From assembly GCA_017631315.1 (NCBI GenBank), contig JAGBTN010000017.1:186001-250000 (forward strand): a DNA stretch of 64,000 nt, written 5' to 3'. A model generated the notes under the pieces. That model saw only the letters and a list, made by a program, of their open reading frames with translations, had not been told where the DNA came from and did no database searches. This document shows positions 55,211-63,113 of this stretch, piece after piece; position 1 is the first letter of the stretch, and every line of letters starts with the position of its first letter. A program made the position numbers and the translations under genes. The DNA is from Bacteroidaceae bacterium (GTDB taxonomy: Bacteria > Bacteroidota > Bacteroidia > Bacteroidales > Bacteroidaceae).

Positions 55211-56614
55211 TCAGTGTTTTATCAACACTTTCTTCGTTGTGCCGTCAGCGTTGCGGATGATGTTGATGCCCTTTTGAGCCTTATCAATGCGGCGGCCTTG
55301 CAGATCGTAACTGGTGCTTTCGCCTTGCTGTGTGTTGGCAATCTCGTCAATGCCGGTAATGATGTCCTGCTCTACGCTCAAGCGGTCGTTCCCTACGAGA
55401 GCCCATTGGTGTGCAGCCTGCGAACCGAGGACGATACCGTTGTCGCCATTCTTCATGTCGATGGGCGTAGGCTCAGCAGTAAGAACGAGACGGCCGTCTG
55501 CTCCGTTGGTGGCAAACTTCTTTGCGCCCAGGTTGTAGAGGTATTGCTCGCTGCCGTCTGTTATTACCTGCCAACTGTGATTGGGATTGTTCTCATCTAT
55601 GGCACTGACAGATTTAATGGTGCCGATGCAGTTGTTTACAGGGTCATATACAGAGTAGGTAAAGGTCTCTGCATCCATCAGTGTGTATGCTTGCTGCATA
55701 GCAACTTGTTCTTCTTCTGTTGCCGTCTCGCGTATGTTGTGGAAAAGATACCAAGTATCGTCGTATGCGTATGCATCCCAACAACCGGCAGGAACATAGA
55801 GCGTAGTGTGATAGTATGTTTGACTGGAAAAAGCACTCTCCCCTGTAGGTGGCGTAGCGCATTTAATAAGAACATTGCGTAACTTGCATCCATCGAATGC
55901 ATTGCGTCCTATGCTTGTTACGGAGTTTGGTATGGTGACAGAGGTAAGACTTTCGCAGCCATAGAATGCACTGCTTTTTATGCTTGTAACGGAGTTGGGT
56001 ATGGTAACAGAGGTAAGACCGGAGCAGCCATAGAATGTACCACTTCCTATACTTGTAACAGAGTTGGGAATATTGACAGAGGTAAGACCGGAGCAGCCAG
56101 AGAATGCATAGCCTCCTATGCTTGTAACGGAGTTGGGTATGGTGACAGAGGTAAGTCCGGAGCAGCCAGAGAATGCATCGCTTTCGATGCTTGTAACGGA
56201 GTTAGGTATAGTGATTGTGGTAAGACCTGTGCAGTTATAGAATACTCTGCTTACGATGCTTGTAACAGAGTTGGGAATATTGACAGAGGTAAGACCGGAG
56301 CAGCCAGAGAATGCATAGCTTCCTATGCTTGTAACTGAGTTGTGTATAGTAACAGATGTAAGACCAGAGCAGTTACGGAATGCACCATTTCCTATGCTTG
56401 TTACGGAGTATGTCTTTGCATTATATACAACAGATTCGGGAATAACGATGTCACCAGTGTAGGAGTTGTATGAAGTGTTTTCGTATGTCACTTCTGCTTC
56501 ATTTTCATTGAAATTATAATAAATGCCATCGATAAACGCATCGTAAGGAAATGTCTTGATGCAGGAAAACAGGCACATGAACAAGCATAAAAATTTGAGA
56601 TTAAGTAGTTTCAT
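55211..56614 (-). CDS. BspA-type leucine-rich-repeat surface protein
   Basis: 467 residues. Hydrophobic leader (MKLLNLKFLCLFMCLFSCIKTF), then about eight 23-residue LRR_5 repeats (about 70-255) of the form VTSIGxxAFxxCSGLTSVTIPNS, the last one diverged (IGRNAFDGCKLRNVLIK). A non-repeat domain follows (260-400; includes WQVITDGSEQYLYNLGAKKF), then a C-terminal tail SYDLQGRRIDKAQKGINIIRNADG...VLIKH of the sorting-tail type. Relatives (BspA family) mediate adhesion. The repeats are nearly identical at DNA level, which suggests recent duplication. Confidence 0.9.
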   Translation of the reverse strand: MKLLNLKFLCLFMCLFSCIKTFPYDAFIDGIYYNFNENEAEVTYENTSYNSYTGDIVIPESVVYNAKTYSVTSIGNGAFRNCSGLTSVTIHNSVTSIGSYAFSGCSGLTSVNIPNSVTSIVSRVFYNCTGLTTITIPNSVTSIESDAFSGCSGLTSVTIPNSVTSIGGYAFSGCSGLTSVNIPNSVTSIGSGTFYGCSGLTSVTIPNSVTSIKSSAFYGCESLTSVTIPNSVTSIGRNAFDGCKLRNVLIKCATPPTGESAFSSQTYYHTTLYVPAGCWDAYAYDDTWYLFHNIRETATEEEQVAMQQAYTLMDAETFTYSVYDPVNNCIGTIKSVSAIDENNPNHSWQVITDGSEQYLYNLGAKKFATNGADGRLVLTAEPTPIDMKNGDNGIVLGSQAAHQWALVGNDRLSVEQDIITGIDEIANTQQGESTSYDLQGRRIDKAQKGINIIRNADGTTKKVLIKH

Positions 56615-56655
56615 AATTTATGAGTATTGTGTGTCATTATTTCAAATCTACTTCG

Positions 56656-56663
56656 CAAAGTTA
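56656..56663 (-). promoter_or_regulatory. Promoter -7 box for the LRR gene
   Basis: TAACTTTG on the minus strand, 42 bases before the start. Confidence 0.6.
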
Positions 56664-56707
56664 TAAAATAGTTGGGAATATAGAGAAAAAGCATAAAAAA
56701 AATACCT

Positions 56708-56871
56708 CCTTGTGAGAGGTTAAGAAAACACTCAAGAGAACTTCGCCGACTTCTGCTGTGAAGTCGGGCAACTTCTCTGCAGAAGTTGGGCAATTACTCA
56801 CGAGAAGTTTTAGAAGCCGACGAGGGGCAGATTTTCGCGCCTGCAGTCCACTTGGCAAAACGGACGAGTGG
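56708..56871 (-). repeat. 164-base dispersed repeat, copy B, containing 22-base element 9
   Basis: Inverse copy of 46069-46232, equal length. Its four 22-base units start at 56725, 56747, 56769 and 56791 on the plus strand. It fills most of the 56664-56990 gap, which otherwise shows no gene. Confidence 0.88.
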
Positions 56872-56990
56872 GGGCAGTTTAGAGACTTATTCCGACAAGC
56901 GGTTTACAGGAATCAGTCTTTGTTTCTATATTGGGCTGACGGGTTAGATTGTCCTATTGGGATTTTAAAAGGAGAGTGTGCCCTTGTTGG

Positions 56991-58007
56991 TTAGACGGTC
57001 GCTGCGGATGTGTTTGTGCTCAGTATGTTGCTGATTGTCTGCTGTTCTTCGTTGCTAAACTTCGGGCTTTGCAGGGCGGAAAGATTCTGGCGGAGTTGGG
57101 CGGGCGAACTTGCTCCGACGAGGACACTGGTGATGCCCGGGTGGTGCAGAATCCAACTTAACGCCATCGTTGAAAGGGTTTCGCCTCGCATGACAGCCAG
57201 TTCGTTCAACTGCCTTATTTTGTTGAGCACCTGCGGTGTGAGCATGTCGGCATGGAGATAGCGTGGGTCGTGCGCCATACGGCTGTCGGACGGGATGCCG
57301 TTGAGGTAGCGATTGGTGAGCAGGCCTTGTGCCAGAGGGGAGAAACTGATGAAGCCTGTCTGGTTCTGGGCTATGGCGTCCAGTATGCCTTCTGCTTTGG
57401 GGGCTTGGTCGAAGAGGTTGAACCGACCCTGGTATATGAGACAAGGGACGTCGTGCTGCTTGAGGTAGTCGTAACCTTTTAGCATGGCTTCCAACGGCCA
57501 ACGCGACAGACCGACGTAGAGTGCTTTGCCTGCCCGCACAATGTCCACCAGTGCCTGCAGTGTTTCCTCGAGTGGGGTGGAGGGGTCGTAGCGGTGACAA
57601 TAGAAGAGGTCCACGTAGTCGAGACGTAAACGTCTGAGACTCTGGTCCAGACTTGCCATCAGATGTTTGCGCGAAGCCCACGAGCCATAGGGACCGTCCC
57701 ACATGTCGTAGGCGGCTTTTGTGGCGATGAACAGTTCGTCGCGATACGAGGAGAGGTCGTCGTGAAGGAACTTTCCCAGCCGTTGCTCTGCTGCACCGGG
57801 CTCCGGACCGTAGTTGTTAGCCAGGTCGAAGTGTGTGATTCCTGCATCGAAGGCTGCTCGCACAATGGCTCGACTCTGCTCCTCGGGCGTGACATTGCCG
57901 AAGTTGTGCCAGAAACCCAACGAGATTGCCGGCAGCAATACACCCGAGTTGCCACAACGGCGGTACTGCATGTCTCTGTATCGGTTTGCGTCGGCAGAAT
58001 ACATCAT
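56991..58007 (-). CDS. Aldo/keto reductase (YghZ-like)
   Basis: 338 residues from the chosen start. NADPH-dependent (alpha/beta)8 reductase: RRCGNSGVLLPAISLGFWHNFG, ITHFDLANNYGPEPGAAEQRLG (catalytic Asp/Tyr), LFIATKAAYDMW (catalytic Lys), RLRLDYVDLFYCHRYDPSTPLEETLQAL and GASSPAQLRQNL. Closest in layout to the YghZ/L-glyceraldehyde-3-phosphate reductase group (RYLNGIPSDSRMAHD). The start is taken at 58007, 23 bases after the GH76 stop; the longer frame overlaps GH76. Likely the second gene of the GH76 unit. Confidence 0.9.
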   Translation of the reverse strand: MMYSADANRYRDMQYRRCGNSGVLLPAISLGFWHNFGNVTPEEQSRAIVRAAFDAGITHFDLANNYGPEPGAAEQRLGKFLHDDLSSYRDELFIATKAAYDMWDGPYGSWASRKHLMASLDQSLRRLRLDYVDLFYCHRYDPSTPLEETLQALVDIVRAGKALYVGLSRWPLEAMLKGYDYLKQHDVPCLIYQGRFNLFDQAPKAEGILDAIAQNQTGFISFSPLAQGLLTNRYLNGIPSDSRMAHDPRYLHADMLTPQVLNKIRQLNELAVMRGETLSTMALSWILHHPGITSVLVGASSPAQLRQNLSALQSPKFSNEEQQTISNILSTNTSAATV

Positions 58008-58030
58008 TCGTTGGCTGTTTGTTGATTTCT

Positions 58031-59215
58031 TTATTTGTTTATGGGCTTCAACACACACATGGCTTCCATGAGCATGCAGCCGGTGAGGTGAGGTGTCAGC
58101 CCGACGGGCTGATCGTCGGCTGGTGCTTGGCGCCAACGACCTGCATAGAGCATGGTTTTCGGGTTTACACCTTCTTCTGCCATTGTGGTTGCGAGAGAGG
58201 TGAGATAGTCATGGAACTTCTTACGTGTGTTGGTGTCCAGCGTCTCCTCGTTGATGAGTTTTACGAAATAGCGGAAGAAGATGCCATGGAACAAGCCGCC
58301 GTCGCCGGAAGGTGCATCAGAGAGGACGCCGTTTCGCGTCATATGGTCTGTTACATAAGTTGCTGCCAGTGTAGCATCCTGCAGATACTGTTTGTCGCCG
58401 GTGAGCAGATAGAGTTCGTGGGCTGCGCCGAGGAAGGTGCCGATGTTGTAGGTGAAAATCCATCTCTTCTGAATTCTGCCTTCCTTGTTAATGTTGTCAT
58501 ATACGGCTCCCGTTTCACGGTCGAAGAGGACATTCTTCTCCCATGTGTAGATTTTAATTGCCTGATTCAGATATGCGTCGCGGCTCTTGCCACCAGTGAA
58601 CTTGGCATCGTTGTAGAAACGGCACAGGCGTGCGGCAATGAGGGCTGCAGGGCCGTTGGAACAGGCATTCTTTGATTTGCTGACATCTGTCTTCCAGGTG
58701 ATGCCACCATACCAGGGGAATTCGTCCTCCGGACCCCATGTGGGCCAAATCCAGTCGTCGTACATCTGGCGTGCCTTGTTGATGTACTGCTTTTCTCCTG
58801 TGGCTTCCCACATGCGAATCTGTGCAAGCACCATCCACTCCATGTCGTCCACAAAGTCGTTCCACCAGGGGTCTTTTGGATTCTTCTTGCCGGCAAAATT
58901 GTATTTTGGTGCGCCTTCCCACCAGAGCGGAAAGATGTCTTTGTATGTTTTCTTGCCCGAACGCATATAGGCATCCACCATAACGTCCATTGCGTGTGCT
59001 TGTGGCCAGTAATGTTCGGTTGTCATGTTGGAGAGGTTGCTGCCATAGTTGAAGTAATAACGACCTGGGTATCCGTCGAACTTGGCTCCCCAGAAGTTGT
59101 CGATTAAGGCAGTCGACATACCGTCGGCCATTTTATTCCAATACGCTTTGTCTTTTTTTGCATGACAACCAAACGAGGTGGCAATCACAAGAAGTAAGGT
59201 TAGAAGAAATCTCAT
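58031..59215 (-). CDS. GH76 family protein (endo-alpha-1,6-mannanase type)
   Basis: 394 residues. Signal peptide MRFLLTLLLVIATSFGCHA. (alpha/alpha)6 barrel with the GH76 catalytic Asp pair in WWNDFVDDMEWMVLAQIRMWEATG, plus MTTEHYWPQAHAMDVMVDAY and GPAALIAARLCRFYND. Relatives cut alpha-1,6-mannan backbones of fungal walls or bacterial mannans. Together with the GH92 gene at 32098 it suggests use of mannose-containing glycans, although the two are not in one cluster. Confidence 0.9.
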   Translation of the reverse strand: MRFLLTLLLVIATSFGCHAKKDKAYWNKMADGMSTALIDNFWGAKFDGYPGRYYFNYGSNLSNMTTEHYWPQAHAMDVMVDAYMRSGKKTYKDIFPLWWEGAPKYNFAGKKNPKDPWWNDFVDDMEWMVLAQIRMWEATGEKQYINKARQMYDDWIWPTWGPEDEFPWYGGITWKTDVSKSKNACSNGPAALIAARLCRFYNDAKFTGGKSRDAYLNQAIKIYTWEKNVLFDRETGAVYDNINKEGRIQKRWIFTYNIGTFLGAAHELYLLTGDKQYLQDATLAATYVTDHMTRNGVLSDAPSGDGGLFHGIFFRYFVKLINEETLDTNTRKKFHDYLTSLATTMAEEGVNPKTMLYAGRWRQAPADDQPVGLTPHLTGCMLMEAMCVLKPINK

Positions 59216-59258
59216 ATTTGTGGGTGTTGTTTATTGTTTAATTCATTGAAACGCCTTG

Positions 59259-59266
59259 CAAAGTTA
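59259..59266 (-). promoter_or_regulatory. Promoter -7 box for GH76
   Basis: TAACTTTG on the minus strand, 44 bases before the GH76 start. Confidence 0.6.
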
Positions 59267-59390
59267 TAAAAAGTTGCTGGATAATAGTGTGATATTTATA
59301 CATTATTAAATAATAATATGATTATTTTACCTGCTTGGCGTTGTTTAGACCTTGACTGTCTGATGGTACATTCATTGGATGCGAACAAAA

Positions 59391-59422
59391 AAAGCAGAGA
59401 CACAATGACGTGCCTCTGCTTT
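59391..59422 (-). terminator. Terminator of the pyruvate oxidoreductase gene
   Basis: AAAGCAGAG(A)CAC and GTG(C)CTCTGCTTT form a stem. On the minus strand it is followed by a run of Ts (complement of the A run at 59387-59393). Confidence 0.85.
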
Positions 59423-59472
59423 CGGTAGTAGTCGGATTGCTCCGATTATTTCGTTTACTCTGTAAGTCTTTA

Positions 59473-62400
59473 TTAGATGCTCCAGTCTTCCTGTGTCTTG
59501 CGAACATAGGTCTTGTAGCGGCGCTGTGCTGCTTCCTTACAAGCATCGTAGAGTTGCTGTGCCTCTTCGGGTGCTGCTTTCTTGAGAGAGAGGAAACGTA
59601 CCTCGCCCTCGAGGAAGTCCTGGAACTTGTCCCAATCGGGCTCCTTGCTGTCGAGCTGGAAGGGAGTCTTGCCCTCTTCTGCCAAAGCAGGATTGTAACG
59701 CCACAAGTGCCAGTAGCCACATTCTACAGCCTTTGCCTCTTCTGCCTGGCTCTTGCCCATGCCGCCCTTGGCCTTCAAGCCGTGGTTGATACAGGGAGCG
59801 TAAGCAATGACGAGCGAAGGACCGTGCCATGCTTCTGCCTCGCGGAAGGCCTTGAGACACTGGCTCTGGTCGGCACCCATGGCAACCTGTGCCACATAGA
59901 CGTTGCCGTATGTTGCCTGCATCAGGCCAAGATCCTTCTTGCCTACACGCTTGCCGTTTGCGGCGAACTGAGCAATGGCACCGATAGGTGTAGCCTTCGA
60001 AGCCTGACCACCGGTGTTGGAGTAAACCTCGGTGTCGATAACGAAGATGTTCACGTCTTCGCCACTGCCAATCACATGGTCGAGACCACCATAACCGATG
60101 TCGTACGAAGCACCGTCGCCACCGATAATCCACTGACTGCGCTTAACCAGATAGTGGTCAAGCTCCTTGAGCTGAAGACATGTGGGACAGCCTGATTCTG
60201 CACATGCTGCAATGAGAGGCTTCAGAACTGCTGCTGCTGCCTTTGATGCTTCTGCATCCTCCTGACCTTCAATCCACTGCTGTGCAGCGGCTTTGAACTC
60301 AGCATTGACATTCTCGTCTGCAATGAGTTCCTGAAGCAACTGGGTGATGCGCAACTTCATCTTCTTGTTGGCCAATACCATGCCAAGACCAAACTCGCAG
60401 AAGTCCTCGAAGAGGCTGTTTGCCCATGCAGGACCCTGTCCCTTTGCATTCTTGGTGTATGGGGTAGAAGGAATAGAACCGGAATAGATAGAAGAGCAAC
60501 CAGTGGCATTGGAAACCATCTGACGATCGCCGAAGAGCTGGCTGATGAGCTTCACATAAGGTGTCTCGCCACAACCTGAGCAAGCACCGCTGAACTCGAA
60601 GAGAGGCTGTGCAAACTGGCTGTTCTTGGGACTCTGCTTGATGTCGACAAGGTCTTGCTTGGACGTTACATTCTTGACGCAGTACTCCCAGTTCTTTGCT
60701 TCCTGTACGGCTTCTGCACTGGAATCGTCGTAAGGCATCATCTTCAGCGCAGGACCGCCCAGTTTCGGGTTGCCGGGACAAACGTCAGCACAGTTGCCAC
60801 AACCGAGACAGTCTTTCACACTCACCTGAATAACGAAGTGCATGCCCTTCATGGCTGCAGGAGCCTTCATCTCGATGCTCTTGCCTTCGAAGCCCTTCAC
60901 TTCCTCTTCGTTCATGACGATAGGACGAATGCTGGCATGAGGACAAACAAATGCACACTTGTTACACTGGATACAGTTGTCGGGATTCCATACGGGAACA
61001 AAGCCTGCTACACCACGCTTCTCGTAAGCCGAAGTGCCCTGCTCCCATGTGCCGTCCTCGTAACCCTTGAAGGCGCTGACAGGAAGGTCGGCTCCGTTTT
61101 GGGCATTGATGGGACGAACAAGTTTGGTGATGTATTCGGGTTCGTCGTAAACAGGTGCGTCGTCGGCAGGAAGGTTAGCCCATGCGGGGTCAACTGCCAA
61201 TACCTTATATTCACCACCACGATCGACAGCTGCGAAGTTCATGTTCACAATGTCTTCGCCCTTCTTGCCGTATGACTTGACGATGGCCTTCTTCATCTGC
61301 TCAATTGCAAGGTCAACGGGGATTACCTCAGTAATGCGGAAGAATGCACTCTGCAAGATGGTGTTTGTTCTGTTGCCAAGACCAATCTCCTGTGCAATCT
61401 TGGTTGCATTGATGTAATATACGGTGATATTCTTCTCTGCAAAGTACTTCTTGAGATTGTTAGGAATGAACTTAACAAGTTCTTCACCCTCGAAGATGGT
61501 GTTCAAGAGGAACTGACCGTTTGGACGCAGACCACGAATAACATCATACATACGCATGTATGCCTGAACGTGGCATGCAACGAAGTTAGGTGTCTTAATC
61601 TGGTATGTGCTGCGAATGGGTGTGTCGCCAAAACGCAGGTGTGAACAGGTGAAGCCACCGCTCTTCTTGGAGTCGTAACTGAAGTATGCCTGACAATACT
61701 TGTTTGTGTTGTCGCCAATAATCTTGACGCTGTTCTTGTTGGCACCAACAGTACCATCAGCACCAAGACCGAAGAACTTGGCTTCAAAGATGCCTTCGCC
61801 ACCCAATGCCATCTCTTCCTTGATGGGCAAAGAAGTGAAGGTGAGGTCGTCAACGATACCTACAGTGAAATGATTCTTTGGTTCGGGCAACTCAAGATTC
61901 TCATAGACGCTGAGCATCATGGTGGGTGTTACGTCGGCAGAGCCAAGACCATAGCGGCCACCTACGATGACAGGGGCATTCGGCTGGTCATAGAAGGCGT
62001 CGCGAACATCAAGATACAAGGGCTCACCGTTTGAACCGGGCTCTTTTGTGCGGTCAAGCACAGCAATACGTTTGCAGGTCTTGGGAACTGCAGCCAGCAA
62101 ATGCTTTACACTGAAAGGACGATACAAATGTACGCTTACCATACCATACTTCTTGCCATTGGCATTGGCGTAGTCGATGGCTTCGCGTGCAGCTTCGGTG
62201 GCAGAACCCATCAGGATGATTATTTGCTCTGCATCTTCAGCACCATAGTAGCTGAAGAGTTCGTATTTACGACCGGTGCGCTCGCTGATGGCAGCCATGT
62301 ATTTCTCTACGATTGCTGGTACTGCATCGTAGTAACGGTTGCAGCTTTCACGGTGAGCAAAGAAAGTTTCGGGATTCTCGGCCATACCTTTTGCCTGAGG

Positions 62401-63042
62401 ATGTTCGGGTGAAAGGGCACGAGAACGGAACTCGCTGACTGCTTTTTGGTCGACGAGGTCGCGAACATCGTCTTCCTCCAAAAGTTCTACCTTCTGATAT
62501 TCATGTGATGTGCGGAAACCATCGAAGAAGTTGATAAATGGTACACGTGCTTCCAGTGATGCGAGGTGTGCAACGGCACTAAGGTCCATCACTTCCTGAA
62601 CACTGCCCTCTGCCAGCATGGCAAAACCTGTCTGGCGACAAGCCATCACGTCGCTGTGATCGCCGAAGATACAAAGAGAGTGTGAAGCAATAGTACGTGC
62701 AGAAACATGAAAGACGCTGGGCAGCAATTCGCCGGCAATCTTATACATGTTGGGTATCATAAGGAGCAAACCTTGGCTGGCAGTGAAGGTGCTTGTAAGC
62801 GCACCTGCTTGCAGCGAACCGTGTACTGCACCTGCAGCACCGCCTTCGCTTTGCATCTCTTGAACCATTACAGTGTCGCCGAAGAGGTTCTTGCGTCCCT
62901 GTGCGGCCCACTCGTCAACATGCTCCGCCATTGGAGATGATGGAGTGATAGGGTAGATGGCAGCAACTTCGCTGAACATGTAGGCTACATGTCCGGCACA
63001 GGTGTTACCATCCCATGTTACGAATTTCTTTTGTTTTGCCAT
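59473..63042 (-). CDS. nifJ: Pyruvate:ferredoxin (flavodoxin) oxidoreductase, single chain
   Basis: 1189 residues. Oxidises pyruvate to acetyl-CoA and CO2 with reduction of ferredoxin; central to anaerobic fermentation. Domain order: pyrimidine-binding domain (1-260; WDGNTCAGHVAYMFSEVAAIYPITPSSPMAEHVDEW), transketolase C-like (270-410), gamma domain (420-630), two 4Fe-4S clusters (about 680-760; CIQCNKCAFVCPHASIRP and CLGCGNCADVCPGNP), then the ThDP domain with SGACSGCGETPYVKL and GGDGASYDIGYGGLDH. All expected motifs are present. Confidence 0.97.
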   Translation of the reverse strand: MAKQKKFVTWDGNTCAGHVAYMFSEVAAIYPITPSSPMAEHVDEWAAQGRKNLFGDTVMVQEMQSEGGAAGAVHGSLQAGALTSTFTASQGLLLMIPNMYKIAGELLPSVFHVSARTIASHSLCIFGDHSDVMACRQTGFAMLAEGSVQEVMDLSAVAHLASLEARVPFINFFDGFRTSHEYQKVELLEEDDVRDLVDQKAVSEFRSRALSPEHPQAKGMAENPETFFAHRESCNRYYDAVPAIVEKYMAAISERTGRKYELFSYYGAEDAEQIIILMGSATEAAREAIDYANANGKKYGMVSVHLYRPFSVKHLLAAVPKTCKRIAVLDRTKEPGSNGEPLYLDVRDAFYDQPNAPVIVGGRYGLGSADVTPTMMLSVYENLELPEPKNHFTVGIVDDLTFTSLPIKEEMALGGEGIFEAKFFGLGADGTVGANKNSVKIIGDNTNKYCQAYFSYDSKKSGGFTCSHLRFGDTPIRSTYQIKTPNFVACHVQAYMRMYDVIRGLRPNGQFLLNTIFEGEELVKFIPNNLKKYFAEKNITVYYINATKIAQEIGLGNRTNTILQSAFFRITEVIPVDLAIEQMKKAIVKSYGKKGEDIVNMNFAAVDRGGEYKVLAVDPAWANLPADDAPVYDEPEYITKLVRPINAQNGADLPVSAFKGYEDGTWEQGTSAYEKRGVAGFVPVWNPDNCIQCNKCAFVCPHASIRPIVMNEEEVKGFEGKSIEMKAPAAMKGMHFVIQVSVKDCLGCGNCADVCPGNPKLGGPALKMMPYDDSSAEAVQEAKNWEYCVKNVTSKQDLVDIKQSPKNSQFAQPLFEFSGACSGCGETPYVKLISQLFGDRQMVSNATGCSSIYSGSIPSTPYTKNAKGQGPAWANSLFEDFCEFGLGMVLANKKMKLRITQLLQELIADENVNAEFKAAAQQWIEGQEDAEASKAAAAVLKPLIAACAESGCPTCLQLKELDHYLVKRSQWIIGGDGASYDIGYGGLDHVIGSGEDVNIFVIDTEVYSNTGGQASKATPIGAIAQFAANGKRVGKKDLGLMQATYGNVYVAQVAMGADQSQCLKAFREAEAWHGPSLVIAYAPCINHGLKAKGGMGKSQAEEAKAVECGYWHLWRYNPALAEEGKTPFQLDSKEPDWDKFQDFLEGEVRFLSLKKAAPEEAQQLYDACKEAAQRRYKTYVRKTQEDWSI

Positions 63043-63113
63043 AACTTTATTAAAATAAATCGATTATTCTTTTTGTGTGTTATATTCTATTGTTAAATTT
63101 CTTTGATGAGGGA

